Part shown: in pieces, positions 29,827 through 38,827 of the stretch
Layout: each line of letters begins with the position of its first letter
Position numbering within the stretch: the stretch's first letter is position 1
Source of the DNA: an uncultured Gammaproteobacteria bacterium
GTDB taxonomy: Bacteria > Pseudomonadota > Gammaproteobacteria > Pseudomonadales > Pseudohongiellaceae
Direction: 5' to 3'
NCBI GenBank assembly: GCA_913060975.1
Contig: CAJXVC010000002.1
Span: 186,001 to 250,000 of the forward strand
DNA length: 64,000 nucleotides
Notes under the pieces: model-generated
Databases searched by the model: none
Told to the model about the DNA's origin: nothing
Seen by the model: the letters and a program-made list of their open reading frames with translations, nothing else
Translations under genes and position numbers: made by a program

Positions 29827-30402
29827 TTAGCTATTGGCTGCGTTCAAGCCTTTCTTGTTCGCGTAAAATTGCTGTATCTGCTGCATGTCGACGTCAATGT
29901 CACCGCTAGGTGAATAGAAGTCGGCAATGCCTGCTTCCTTCTTCGCTGCATCCACATAGCCCAACAAAATGGGTACTTCTGCATTCACCGCAATGTGGTA
30001 AAAGCCAGTCTTCCAGCGTTCGACTTTCTTGCGTGTGCCTTCCGGTGGTATCAATACCACGAGTTCATCGTTTTCCAGATATTGGCGTACAGTTTCACTA
30101 ACCATATTGTGAGACGCGCTACGATTAATGGGTATGCCGCCAAGCCACTTCATGAGCCAGCCCAAACCAAATGGGAACAGAGTGTGTTTGCCCATCCAGA
30201 ATACTCGCAATCGAAGTTTCAGAACGACCAATAGCATGAGAGGGAAATCCCAGTTACTCGTGTGCGGCGCACCAATCAACACAAAGCGTTGATGAGCGAT
30301 CTCTTCACCGCGAGCATGCCAGCCAATCAACTTGAGAATAGCTATGGCCAGCAGTCGTAGCAGGGGGGTTATGACGGGGGTAGAAAAGACAGTTGTGCGC
30401 AT
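29827..30402 (-). CDS. 1-acylglycerol-3-phosphate acyltransferase-like protein (PlsC family)
   Basis: 191 aa if started at ATG 30402; ATG 30423 would add seven residues but lies on a TATAAT-like sequence that could be a -10 box. HTSNWDFPLML is the catalytic HxxxxD motif and VLIPPEGTRKK the third acyltransferase block; GGIPINRSA is the second. One hydrophobic segment near the N-terminus suggests membrane attachment. Small members of this kind often act on phospholipid or ornithine-lipid precursors; substrate unknown. Confidence 0.85.
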   Translation of the reverse strand: MRTTVFSTPVITPLLRLLAIAILKLIGWHARGEEIAHQRFVLIGAPHTSNWDFPLMLLVVLKLRLRVFWMGKHTLFPFGLGWLMKWLGGIPINRSASHNMVSETVRQYLENDELVVLIPPEGTRKKVERWKTGFYHIAVNAEVPILLGYVDAAKKEAGIADFYSPSGDIDVDMQQIQQFYANKKGLNAANS

Positions 30403-30466
30403 GGGAGATTCTTTTCTCGGCATTATAGCAGTCTTACGCCGGGCGGCGGCAATGCGAAATGCTGTC

Positions 30467-30868
30467 TTAGTCTGTATCGCCGAACAGGCGTTTTAATTCG
30501 GCCAGTGCCCGGTCAGCTTCGCTTTTTGGCGAAGCTTCTGCCACATCGTCTGCGGCGGGTGGTTCTTCACCGAATAACTCGGCGAGTTTGGCGCGAGCGG
30601 CACGCGATTCGCTGTCATTGGCGGCAACATAGGCTTTGGGGTTGGCATTGAAGTAGTCACAGAAATTGGCTGTGTCCTTATCCAGCACAAAGTCGGCTCT
30701 GTCTTCGTGGCAGCCGTCTGACAAGTTCTCGGCATAGTGACGGCAGGCCCTGCAGACATGCAAATCAGCCTTGCAGGCTGAACATTCTTCGTAGCGCGAG
30801 AAGGGCAGCAAGGCTTCCTGTTGCTCGCCGCATTTCCAGCATTGGATTTTCAGGCTGCGACTGGCCAC
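30467..30868 (-). CDS. Small cysteine-rich protein with paired CxxC motifs
   Basis: 133 aa from a GTG that follows the upstream nitroreductase stop directly. Residues 10-70 hold CWKCGEQ, CSACKADLHVCRACRHY and then CHEDRADFVLDKDTANFCDYF, so seven to eight Cys that can bind one or two zinc ions. The C-terminal part is acidic and Ala-rich and ends in ALAELKRLFGD. No family name can be given with confidence. Its tight coupling to the YdjA-like nitroreductase suggests co-expression. Confidence 0.7.
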   Translation of the reverse strand: MASRSLKIQCWKCGEQQEALLPFSRYEECSACKADLHVCRACRHYAENLSDGCHEDRADFVLDKDTANFCDYFNANPKAYVAANDSESRAARAKLAELFGEEPPAADDVAEASPKSEADRALAELKRLFGDTD

Positions 30869-31423
30869 TCACCACACCTGAAAGTAATCGCCCGGTTTAA
30901 CTTGCTGAATATTGCGGGTGGCATCTTTTGCGGTGCCCAGATACAAAAAGCCAATTATTTTTTCATTGCTGCTTAAGCCCAACCCTTTCTTCACCACAGG
31001 ATGAAAAGCCATCGATCCAGTCCGCCACATGGCACCTATGCCCTGGGCATAGGCAGCCACCAGCATGTTCTGTGTGGCGGCGGCGGCTGACAGATCCTGC
31101 TCAAATTCGGGCACCTTGGGATGCTCACTAGGACTCGAGATGGTCACGATAATCATGGGCGCACGGTGCGGCTTGTTCATCAGGCGTTCGGCTTGTGCAT
31201 CACTGAAGTCGTCTGCATCGGCCCGCGCGGCCTGGACAAACAATTCTCCGAGACGGGTCAAGGCATCGCCGCGGATGATAAGAAAGCGCCAGGGCCGCAG
31301 TAATCCATGGTCAGCAGCGCGCAGTGCGGCTTTGCAAATGTTCTCCAGCTGCGTCTCATTTGGTGCTGGTTCGGCCAGTCGGGGAAAAGAGCTGCGTGTG
31401 TGTAAGGCTTCGAGTGCTTGCAT
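30869..31423 (-). CDS. YdjA-type nitroreductase
   Basis: 184 aa, the size of the smallest nitroreductase class. SSFPRLAEPAPNETQL, ALRAADHGLLRPWRF and YAQGIGAMWRTGSMA match E. coli YdjA. These FMN proteins form dimers and reduce nitro or quinone compounds with NAD(P)H; in vivo roles are mostly unknown. It is the first gene of a two-gene unit with the Cys-rich protein, stop and start codons being adjacent. Confidence 0.88.
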   Translation of the reverse strand: MQALEALHTRSSFPRLAEPAPNETQLENICKAALRAADHGLLRPWRFLIIRGDALTRLGELFVQAARADADDFSDAQAERLMNKPHRAPMIIVTISSPSEHPKVPEFEQDLSAAAATQNMLVAAYAQGIGAMWRTGSMAFHPVVKKGLGLSSNEKIIGFLYLGTAKDATRNIQQVKPGDYFQVW

Positions 31424-31706
31424 GACGGTTATTAATCGCTTCTCATTGATGTCTGACAGGAGCTGGCAATGGTGATTCCTCCGCTTCCTAAAAGCAAGTC
31501 ACGGCATCGCCGGAGGGTCAGTAACCACAAGTGAAGTAAGGGATTTTCAAGGCTTGGCGCACATATTCGCCGGTGCTGCTTGCCACACAAAGATGGTATA
31601 CTTTGCCAATCTTCAGTCGATATGATTTAAATAGACTGATCGCACTGCCTCAGCCGGCATTTTTGCGAAAAATTTACAGCTCCAAGCTACACTCAGGGAC
31701 ACTTTG

Positions 31707-33308
31707 ATGAACTCCAAGGCCGATGTAATCGCCATTAGCACAGAACGACCCGCTTACCCGCAAGACAAGTCCAAATGGTTTGGCTCTGTCAAAAGTGAAC
31801 GTCTGCGATTGGTGTTTTCGTTCTACTCCCCTGACGGCAATGAAATTGCCATGCCAATCGCCAGTATGTCGGGCTATCTCAAGCGCGATTTTCCCTATGT
31901 CGATGTGATGTTGGAACCTGTGCTGATCCTGCGCGACGAGGAAAAATACTCGCCGGAAAACTATGCCCGTATGATTCAGGAATTACAGCCAGACGTGATC
32001 GCGTTTTCTGTAATGAGTCCGCATTGGTATCCAATGGAGCCTTACTTCGAAGCGATCAAAAAATTAATGCCTGATCTGCCAATTGTAATCGGCGGTTATC
32101 AGGCCATGCTGTCGCAACAACAGACGATTGATAATCCGAATGTGGATTACATTTGTGTGGGTGATGGTGAGTACGCAATTGGCAATGTCGTACAGCACTT
32201 GCGCGGCAGCAAAGATGGTGCGGCCGATGGCATGTGGGAAAAACTGATTGACGGCTCTGTGCACGAAACAGAGCCACATCAAATCGGCGACCTGGCCGCA
32301 CTACCTTTTCCGGACTACGATGTGTTCGCGAAAGAGGATGGTTTTAATGACGTAAACTCGTCGATCTTTGGTCCAAAAGGCAAGCTTGTTCTGCCAGTTA
32401 TGACTGGTCGTGGCTGCCCTTATCGCTGCACCTATTGCTGCAACACGCCGCTATTGGAAGGTTGGAAAACCAAGAAAACTTTCTTGCGTAAATATGATCC
32501 GGAAGCGATGGTGGACGAGCTTATTCGTTTGCGTGACAAGTATAATGTTGGCTATTTCGAATTCTGGGATGAGTTATTCCTCTCCAATCTGAAATTTGTA
32601 CGGGCGTTCTTTGCCATTTACAAGGAACGTATTGCGTTGCCGTTTTCTATTAACTCTCGCGTTGAAGTCATGAACGAGGAGTTCTGCCGGACTGCCGCTG
32701 AAGCAGGATGTCATACCATCTGGTTTGGTATCGAAAGCGGCGATGAAAAATACCGTTCGCAGATGCTGGGTCGCAAGATGACTAACCAACAGGTAATTGA
32801 TGCAGCTGCGAACTGCAAAAAAGCGGGTATTAATCGCTTAACCTTCAATATCGTTGGTATGCCGTTGGAGACAGCGGAAAACATGCGCCAGACACTGGAA
32901 CTGAATCGAACTATTCAGCCAGAACACTTCTTCTTTTTCCCGTACATTCCACTACGCGGAACTCCGCTGTACGAAACTGCCAAGAAAGAAGGGCTGTTGT
33001 TAACGAACAAGAAAAACCTGCATTACCTGTCTGCCGCCAATGACAAGGTGTTTACTCAGAACATGAAAGAATGCCCTGAGCTGATGACAGCGGATGAATA
33101 CAATGAAATTTGTACCGAAATGCTGGCCTTTCAAGAACAGAATAATCGCTTGAGTTACTCTGACGACGGCAGCATGGAAACTGAGAAGGCGACTGTGGCT
33201 GACAAGAGTTTTGAGTTTCGCGAAGACGAGCCCAAAGTCGAGCCTGTGGTTGCAGAACATTCCAAAGGTGGTTTGCTCAAGAGCGTCAAAAACCTGTTCC
33301 GCAGTTAA
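31707..33308 (+). CDS. B12-binding radical SAM protein (BchE-like), unknown substrate
   Basis: 533 aa from ATG 31707 with AGGGA upstream. The N-terminal B12-binding type domain spans about 40-180 (PDVIAFSVMSPHWYPMEPYF, IVIGGYQAMLS, VDYICVGDGEYAI); the DxHxxG motif for base-off cobalamin is not seen, as in other class B members. The radical SAM domain has CPYRCTYCC, the 4Fe-4S ligands CxxxCxxC, and GIESGDEKYRSQMLGRKM. The C-terminal 60 residues are acidic and low in complexity. No biosynthetic cluster is around it. An extended -10-like TGGTATACT lies at 31594-31602. Methylation or ring chemistry is a family guess. Confidence 0.85.
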   Translation: MNSKADVIAISTERPAYPQDKSKWFGSVKSERLRLVFSFYSPDGNEIAMPIASMSGYLKRDFPYVDVMLEPVLILRDEEKYSPENYARMIQELQPDVIAFSVMSPHWYPMEPYFEAIKKLMPDLPIVIGGYQAMLSQQQTIDNPNVDYICVGDGEYAIGNVVQHLRGSKDGAADGMWEKLIDGSVHETEPHQIGDLAALPFPDYDVFAKEDGFNDVNSSIFGPKGKLVLPVMTGRGCPYRCTYCCNTPLLEGWKTKKTFLRKYDPEAMVDELIRLRDKYNVGYFEFWDELFLSNLKFVRAFFAIYKERIALPFSINSRVEVMNEEFCRTAAEAGCHTIWFGIESGDEKYRSQMLGRKMTNQQVIDAAANCKKAGINRLTFNIVGMPLETAENMRQTLELNRTIQPEHFFFFPYIPLRGTPLYETAKKEGLLLTNKKNLHYLSAANDKVFTQNMKECPELMTADEYNEICTEMLAFQEQNNRLSYSDDGSMETEKATVADKSFEFREDEPKVEPVVAEHSKGGLLKSVKNLFRS

Positions 33309-33323
33309 TCTGACTAATCCTGG

Positions 33324-33347
33324 ATCGGCCGGATTTCTCTGGCCGAT
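33324..33347. terminator. Hairpin between converging genes
   Basis: ATCGGCC and GGCCGAT (7 bp) enclose a 10-base loop, followed by a pyrimidine-rich stretch. It separates the radical SAM gene from the converging MATE gene; the T run is broken. Confidence 0.5.
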
Positions 33348-33410
33348 TTACCTCTTTTACTTTCTTACGTCCTTACCTTTTTTAGCTAAGCTTAGCTTTG
33401 CCGTTCGTTC

Positions 33411-34781
33411 TTATGCGGTGCCGACGATAGCTGTCTCGTCCTGAGCCAATGCACGATTGAATCGACGCCATGAAATAATGGCCATCAACATGTTGCCAGC
33501 GACTGCACCGGCAAAAAAGCCGATCAGCCCCCAGTAGTAACTCCCCACCCAGGCCAGCGGTACATAGAAAACAAAAAACCGTGCGATGCTGAGATAGAGC
33601 GCTGTCAGTGGCTGATGCAAGGCGTTCAATGAGGAATTGGTCAGAATAATAATGCCCTGAACACCGTACCCGATCGGCATTATCCATATGAACAATCTGA
33701 TGGTCGTGATGACTTCCGGATCACTGGAGAAGAGGCTGGCGATTGGGTGCGCAAGCACGGCGAGTATGGCGTAGATGGCCAATTGCCAAAGCAAGATAAA
33801 GCGAATTGCTAACCGGTAGGCTTCGGCCACCCGATCCATGCGGTTCGCGCCTAAATTCTGACTGATTAGTGGCGGTAACGACATGGACATGGCGAGAATC
33901 ACGAGCGTGGCAATAGGTTCAAGTCGCGCTCCGACTCCGAAAGCGGCAACTGCCGAGTCGCCAAAGCTGGCGGCAATGGCGGTCATTACTCCGGCAGCCA
34001 GTGGCGTCATCATATTGGCGCCAGCCGCGGGAATGCCGATGCGTAACATGTCGCGTCCGGAGCTAATGAGAATGCTGCGGGACGGGACGATTCGGCTCAC
34101 CATTTCCATTTCTACGATCAAGACATAGAGCAGATAAGCATAGACAGTTGCCCAGGCAATGACCGTCGCCCAGGCTGCGCCGGCTATGCCCAGCGCCGGT
34201 ACCGGGCCCCAGCCGAAGATAAGCAGGGGGTCAAGCAAGGCATTGATGAGGCCCGCCACCGCCATCAACAGACTTGGCGTTTTCGTATTGCCGCAGGCAC
34301 GGAGGATACTGTTACCAGTCATCATGCAAACTACCAGTACACTGGCGGGTAACCATACATCCATATAAGCATGGATAGGCTCTTCCAGGTCGGCGCTGGC
34401 GCCCATCCAGCTAAAGATAGGGTCCATGAGCAACCACAGTAGAGCGGCAGCGAGGGCGGCCAACAGGAATGAGAGGTAATTGATGACAGTGGCCGCTTGT
34501 TTGGCTTTTTCTTCCTGAGCGCCACCCAGACAGCGCGCCACAACGGCGGAAGCGCCAATGCCCAGGCCAATCGCCAGGCTCATAATGGTGAAAGTCACTG
34601 GAAAGGTGAAGCTGATCGCGGTGAGTGCTTCAGTGCCGAGAAAACTGATGAACAGTGTGTCGACCAGAGAGAAGGTAAACAGCATGATCATGCCAACCAT
34701 CATAGGCAGCGTCATGCGGACCAGTGCGGTTTGAATAGAGCCTTCTACCAGATTGGGGCGCGCGGACTTTTTCCGTGACAT
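33411..34781 (-). CDS. MATE-family efflux transporter
   Basis: 456 aa from ATG 34781. About 12 membrane helices in two similar halves: LVEGSIQTALVRMTLPMMVG and later ILISSGRDMLRIGIPAAGAN open each half, and GASAVVARCLGGAQEEKA is typical of the DinF/NorM-like fold. Such pumps exchange cations or drugs for H+ or Na+. Substrate unknown. It lies 171 bases downstream of the SuhB-like gene on the same strand. Confidence 0.93.
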   Translation of the reverse strand: MSRKKSARPNLVEGSIQTALVRMTLPMMVGMIMLFTFSLVDTLFISFLGTEALTAISFTFPVTFTIMSLAIGLGIGASAVVARCLGGAQEEKAKQAATVINYLSFLLAALAAALLWLLMDPIFSWMGASADLEEPIHAYMDVWLPASVLVVCMMTGNSILRACGNTKTPSLLMAVAGLINALLDPLLIFGWGPVPALGIAGAAWATVIAWATVYAYLLYVLIVEMEMVSRIVPSRSILISSGRDMLRIGIPAAGANMMTPLAAGVMTAIAASFGDSAVAAFGVGARLEPIATLVILAMSMSLPPLISQNLGANRMDRVAEAYRLAIRFILLWQLAIYAILAVLAHPIASLFSSDPEVITTIRLFIWIMPIGYGVQGIIILTNSSLNALHQPLTALYLSIARFFVFYVPLAWVGSYYWGLIGFFAGAVAGNMLMAIISWRRFNRALAQDETAIVGTA

Positions 34782-34952
34782 GAAATACAACAAACCTGCT
34801 CAAGGAGAGGCAGCAGGCATTGGGCCTTGGCCCAGTGGGATGGAAATCTGCTGCTGGCTACTTAACTTGTTCTAATTATCTGAAGCGCACCGAAATCAGT
34901 TGTACTATATACAGGTAGAGTTGATGCGCGCTTGGAATCAGATTGTAGCGGT

Positions 34953-35726
34953 TTACAGCTTGGCGCGAAGCTTGACTAGCTCTCGAAAAACCTTCGGGCT
35001 GCCGAAAATGAGCTCATCGGCGGATTTATATTCGGGGCCACCCATACCGTCACCGATGAATCCTCCGGATTCGCGGAGAATCAATGCTGCGGCGGCCAGG
35101 CCTTGAGGGCTTTGCTTGGCGCAATATCCACCATCAATACGACCGGCTGCTGTCAGCACCATGTCAATTGCGCTGCAGCCGCTCATGCGAATATGGGCTT
35201 GTGAGGTGCGCAAGGCTTCCTGAATCTTTAACCAGACTTCCAGTGAACTGCCTTTGGTGCCCATGGCAATCATTGCGTCCAGAAGGTCTTTCTTGGGGCT
35301 ACTGCGCAGGCGTCTGGAGTTAAGCTGTGCGCCTGTACCACGGCTGGCGGTGAATTCTTCCCGCAGTAGTGGGTTAACCACGACGGCGTGATTGACAACG
35401 CCATTGATCTGGCAGGCAATGGAAACGGCAAATTGAGGGTAGCCGGTGGCAAAGTTCTGGCTGCCCAAAAGCGGGTCGATCAGCCAGACGGTATCGCTCT
35501 GTTTACCGTCATGAAGCCCGGATACACGACTGTCGTAGCAATGCTCCGGGTAAGCTTTCTGCAGGTGATACAGGATTGTCTTGTCTGCATTGTGATCCAT
35601 GGACGTGACAAAATTGTCTTCGTCGTGGCTGATGATGTCGACGCGATCCAGGCGGTCACTGCTGTGTGCTAGTGCCTCGCTGGCGTCGCGCGCAGCCCTG
35701 AGGGCTATGTTTATCATAGGGTGCAT
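34953..35726 (-). CDS. suhB: SuhB-like protein lacking phosphatase metal ligands
   Basis: 257 aa from ATG 35726 (MHPMINIALRAARDA aligns with E. coli SuhB from its first residue; the longer frame to 35834 is spurious). The fold is that of inositol monophosphatases, but the metal-binding residues are mostly gone. At the ExxG site there is DSRVSG where E. coli has Glu67-Glu68; DPLDGT is DPLLGS, keeping Asp84 but losing Asp87; and the RPWDFAAG block is SPQGLAAA, losing the third-site Asp. Catalysis is thus unlikely. E. coli SuhB also works in the rRNA antitermination complex with Nus factors, without needing phosphatase activity. The divergent trmJ neighbour is the conserved suhB setting, so this is the orthologue with a probable non-enzymatic job. 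Confidence 0.85.
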   Translation of the reverse strand: MHPMINIALRAARDASEALAHSSDRLDRVDIISHDEDNFVTSMDHNADKTILYHLQKAYPEHCYDSRVSGLHDGKQSDTVWLIDPLLGSQNFATGYPQFAVSIACQINGVVNHAVVVNPLLREEFTASRGTGAQLNSRRLRSSPKKDLLDAMIAMGTKGSSLEVWLKIQEALRTSQAHIRMSGCSAIDMVLTAAGRIDGGYCAKQSPQGLAAAALILRESGGFIGDGMGGPEYKSADELIFGSPKVFRELVKLRAKL

Positions 35727-35903
35727 GTGCAGATAGTATCCTGGAAAGTATCTTGAGAAATCGCATCGAATGCCGGGATGCTGAGTCCCGAGCGGTGCGC
35801 ATGATAACAACATCCATGCTGGCAACCAATACAAATGCGGAATTGCGCCGGGCTACTGCTATAATCCCGGGCTTTCCAGGCATTGAGACAGAAAAGGCTC
35901 GCT

Positions 35904-36647
35904 ATGATCGCTGTACCGGATATCAAAATCGTACTCGTCAACACTTCACATCCGGGAAATATTGGCGCGGCGGCCCGGGCCATGAAGAATATGGGGCTCA
36001 GTAGCCTTGTTTTGGTCCAGCCGGAGGAGTTTCCCAGTGGTGTTGCGGTTGGCCGGGCTGCCTCGGCACTCGATATTCTCGAGCATGCCACCGTGGTAGA
36101 TAGCTTGCAGGAAGCGGTTGCCGATTGCGGTCTGGTTGTGGGCACAAGCGCACGCTCCCGGAGTCTGCCCTGGCCGATGCTGTCGCCAGAGCAATGTGCT
36201 GAGAAAATTGTTAAAGAGCAAGGGCAAAACCGCGCCGCACTGGTGTTTGGTCGCGAGGACGCCGGTCTCACCAATGAGGAATTGCAGCTGTGTCACTTTC
36301 ATGTGCAAATACCCAGCGATGAAAAATACAGTTCGCTGAATCTGGCGGCGGCTGTGATGGTGCTAACCTATGAGCTGCGTAAAGCTGTATTGAATGCTGA
36401 GGCGCAGCAAGAATCTGCTGACGATGAGTGGGATCAGCCTCGAGCCACAGGGGAGCAGGTCGAACACTTTTATGAGCATCTGGAGAAGGTGCTGATCAGA
36501 GTGGATTTTCATGACCCTGATAACCCACGGCAATTAATGCAGAGACTGCGCCGTTTGTTTGGCCGGGTCAGAATAGATGTGATGGAAATGAACATTCTGC
36601 GCGGTATTCTGAGCAATATTGAGCATAACCTGAAAGGCAAAGACTAG
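35904..36647 (+). CDS. trmJ: tRNA (cytidine/uridine-2'-O)-methyltransferase TrmJ
   Basis: 247 aa from ATG 35904 (AAAGG eight bases before); the frame from 35883 begins with TTG. A SPOUT-fold enzyme that methylates the ribose of C32/U32 in tRNA. IVLVNTSHPGNIGAAARAMKN at the start, LVFGREDAGLTNEEL and PSDEKYSSLNLAAAVMVLTY form the knotted SAM site. The C-terminal part holds the dimer and tRNA-contact helices. Divergent from the suhB-like gene, as in E. coli. Confidence 0.95.
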   Translation: MIAVPDIKIVLVNTSHPGNIGAAARAMKNMGLSSLVLVQPEEFPSGVAVGRAASALDILEHATVVDSLQEAVADCGLVVGTSARSRSLPWPMLSPEQCAEKIVKEQGQNRAALVFGREDAGLTNEELQLCHFHVQIPSDEKYSSLNLAAAVMVLTYELRKAVLNAEAQQESADDEWDQPRATGEQVEHFYEHLEKVLIRVDFHDPDNPRQLMQRLRRLFGRVRIDVMEMNILRGILSNIEHNLKGKD

Positions 36648-36709
36648 CTGAAAAAGAATTGCCCCGTTATCGTTTACTATTAATTACGAGTCAATGATCA
36701 AAGTCATCA

Positions 36710-38827
36710 ATGAGTATTGCGCACACATTCTATTTTAACGACGGTCCTTATTTGCAGGCATTAAAAACCTGCTTTAAAGCAGCGGTGTCAACTGAATCTA
36801 TTGTGCTGCTCACAGGCGAGAGCAAGACGGGCAAATCCCGACTGTCGGAAAAATTGACGCAGTTGCTACGTAAAAAGGGCTTCCGTGCGATTTTGCTGGG
36901 CTCCGATATCAATTCTCCCGAGCTGTTGCGTAATTTTCTGGCGCGGGAACTGGATTTGCCACAGGCCGCCAATTTCACTCGTTTGTTGGAAACCTCACTA
37001 AGTACCGACAGCAAGCAACCGTTGATACTGATATTCGATGATGCGGATCAGCTCAGTGATACCACGCTGATGGAAATCCATATGCTCTGTGAGGCGCAGC
37101 AGCACGACCGGCGCATGCTTAATGCAGTACTCTGCGGTGAACCTGAGCTTACGCGTCGGTTGGCGCAGAAAGCAGAACTCAAAAAATTTCAGCAACTAAT
37201 AACCGAGCGGGTCGAATTGCCGCCCATGACGGCTGACGAAACGCGTCAGTTTGTCTATAGCTATGCCAACAAGGCGGGCAACAATGGCTTGCAAATTGAT
37301 CCAGCAGCCGCCAATTATTTGCAGCGTAGCTGTAAGGGTTTTCCCGGCCCAACCCTGGAAATTTCTCGCGCGTTATTGCTACGTCGCGCTGAGAACGCCG
37401 AGCAGTCACCAGTATCGAAACAGGAATTGGTGGGGCTTGTTCGAACTCTGCCTGCCAACGATTCCACCCGCCCGAATGTTCCGGGCAATGGTATCTCATT
37501 GCGTCAGGGCCTATTACCGCTAGCGGCGGTCGTTGTGGTCGCGTCAATGGCGCTGCTCTATCAGCAATTACTTGCGCCAGCGGACAGCGGTGAAGCACCA
37601 GCTATCAGTTCTGACGGCAACCAACCGCCCGTGTTTACTGATCTGGCTACTACGGTAGACGATGCCAGTCAGTCTGCTCCCAGCACGCCACAGCTAAACG
37701 CTGAAAATACCGGAGATTCAGTCGACCCAGATCGCGCGCCGGATAATCTCTTGGCAGATGAGCCTGTGAATGAGGCTGCTATTCCGGAAACTGAGCGCAG
37801 TACCAGCACGGCATCGTCAGGCACTGGCGCTGCTGCCGCTGGTGACCGCGCTGATGGTGCAAGCGCACAGGATGTGGCGATTGCCGTACCAGAACCACTG
37901 GAAGAAGAAACCAGCGATTCTGGATTGCTCCTAGTGACTGCCGAAGAACGCGGCGTTGACGTTCAGGATATTGCAGAACCCGAATTCGAGACCGTCTTGC
38001 TTGCTGATGAGCCTGTTGGAGAGCTAGATAGTGAACTAGATAGTGAGATCGAAGAAGCGACGAACAATGCCACAACGCTATCCACCACAATAGCCGATGC
38101 CACGAGTGCCGGTGCAGACGATGACAGTCCAGCCGCAGTGAGTGAGGCAATGCCTGTAATAGAGAATAGTAACGACGGGGTTGCCGTCGATACACCAGTG
38201 CCTGCCGATAGCAATGCGACCCCGCAAGTTGTCGCGACTGAATCTGTGAGTGCGCCACTTGAACCAGAAACAACGCCATCAACTGCCACGGACACTAGTA
38301 TTGAAATTGCAGTTGCCGAGACTGCAGATGTTGCAGAAGTGGTGCCGCAGCAAGAAGAGTCTGAAGTACCACTCGACGTGGCAGACGCGGCTGCTGCAGA
38401 AACACGTAGTACCGAACCGAGTACCGAACCGAGTATCGAAATACAGGACACCGAAATACGCAGTGCCGAGTTACCGTTGCCAGTAGTGCTGGAAGAAACG
38501 GTGAGCGAATGGATTGGCCACTGGCAAGCACAGGATCTGGATGCTTATTTTGCCAGTTATCACACTGATTATGAGCCCAGCTACCATGATACCCGGGCAC
38601 AATGGAATCAGGATCGCCGGCGCATCATCGGGAATGCCAGAGGTATTGAGATGGCGATCTCCGAGTTTGCAGTAATAGACCAACAGGAAGATACGATCGA
38701 AGTGCAATTCTGGCTCGACTACGCATCACCTACCTACCGCGACAACACGCTGAAAAAACTGTTGTTGAGAAGCGAGGCCGGTCAGTGGAAAATTGTCGAA
38801 GAGACTAATCTTATCGTGCGTCGCTAG
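36710..38827 (+). CDS. AAA+ ATPase / membrane anchor / NTF2-like fusion (DamX/ExeA-related)
   Basis: 705 aa in four parts. Residues 1-245: AAA+ domain of the ExeA/DamX class with Walker A GESKTGKS (36-43) and Walker [10 protein letters not shown] (105-113). Residues 265-287: one membrane helix, [20 protein letters not shown]. Residues 290-590: a long Ala/Thr/Ser/Glu/Asp-rich linker, likely disordered, with short tandem copies of TEPS. Residues about 600-705: an NTF2/SnoaL-like domain resembling the C-terminal domain of some L,D-transpeptidases ([31 protein letters not shown]). Topology places the ATPase in the cytoplasm and the C-terminal domain in the periplasm. Related proteins couple cytoplasmic ATPase to peptidoglycan or secretion sites; DamX has SPOR instead. 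The stop overlaps ygiQ's by sharing CTAG. Confidence 0.75.
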   Translation: MSIAHTFYFNDGPYLQALKTCFKAAVSTESIVLLTGESKTGKSRLSEKLTQLLRKKGFRAILLGSDINSPELLRNFLARELDLPQAANFTRLLETSLSTDSKQPLILIFDDADQLSDTTLMEIHMLCEAQQHDRRMLNAVLCGEPELTRRLAQKAELKKFQQLITERVELPPMTADETRQFVYSYANKAGNNGLQIDPAAANYLQRSCKGFPGPTLEISRALLLRRAENAEQSPVSKQELVGLVRTLPANDSTRPNVPGNGISLRQGLLPLAAVVVVASMALLYQQLLAPADSGEAPAISSDGNQPPVFTDLATTVDDASQSAPSTPQLNAENTGDSVDPDRAPDNLLADEPVNEAAIPETERSTSTASSGTGAAAAGDRADGASAQDVAIAVPEPLEEETSDSGLLLVTAEERGVDVQDIAEPEFETVLLADEPVGELDSELDSEIEEATNNATTLSTTIADATSAGADDDSPAAVSEAMPVIENSNDGVAVDTPVPADSNATPQVVATESVSAPLEPETTPSTATDTSIEIAVAETADVAEVVPQQEESEVPLDVADAAAAETRSTEPSTEPSIEIQDTEIRSAELPLPVVLEETVSEWIGHWQAQDLDAYFASYHTDYEPSYHDTRAQWNQDRRRIIGNARGIEMAISEFAVIDQQEDTIEVQFWLDYASPTYRDNTLKKLLLRSEAGQWKIVEETNLIVRR

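Noticed and set aside
38400..38450. Short TEPS tandem repeat as a mobile or CRISPR-like repeat
   Set aside because: Only two or three copies, in frame within a coding linker; ordinary protein-level repeat.
37779..38451. Reverse frames of 167 and 162 aa in the linker of the AAA+ protein
   Set aside because: They mirror a low-complexity coding region; repetitive Ser/Val/Ala or Gln/Arg/His composition is a by-product.
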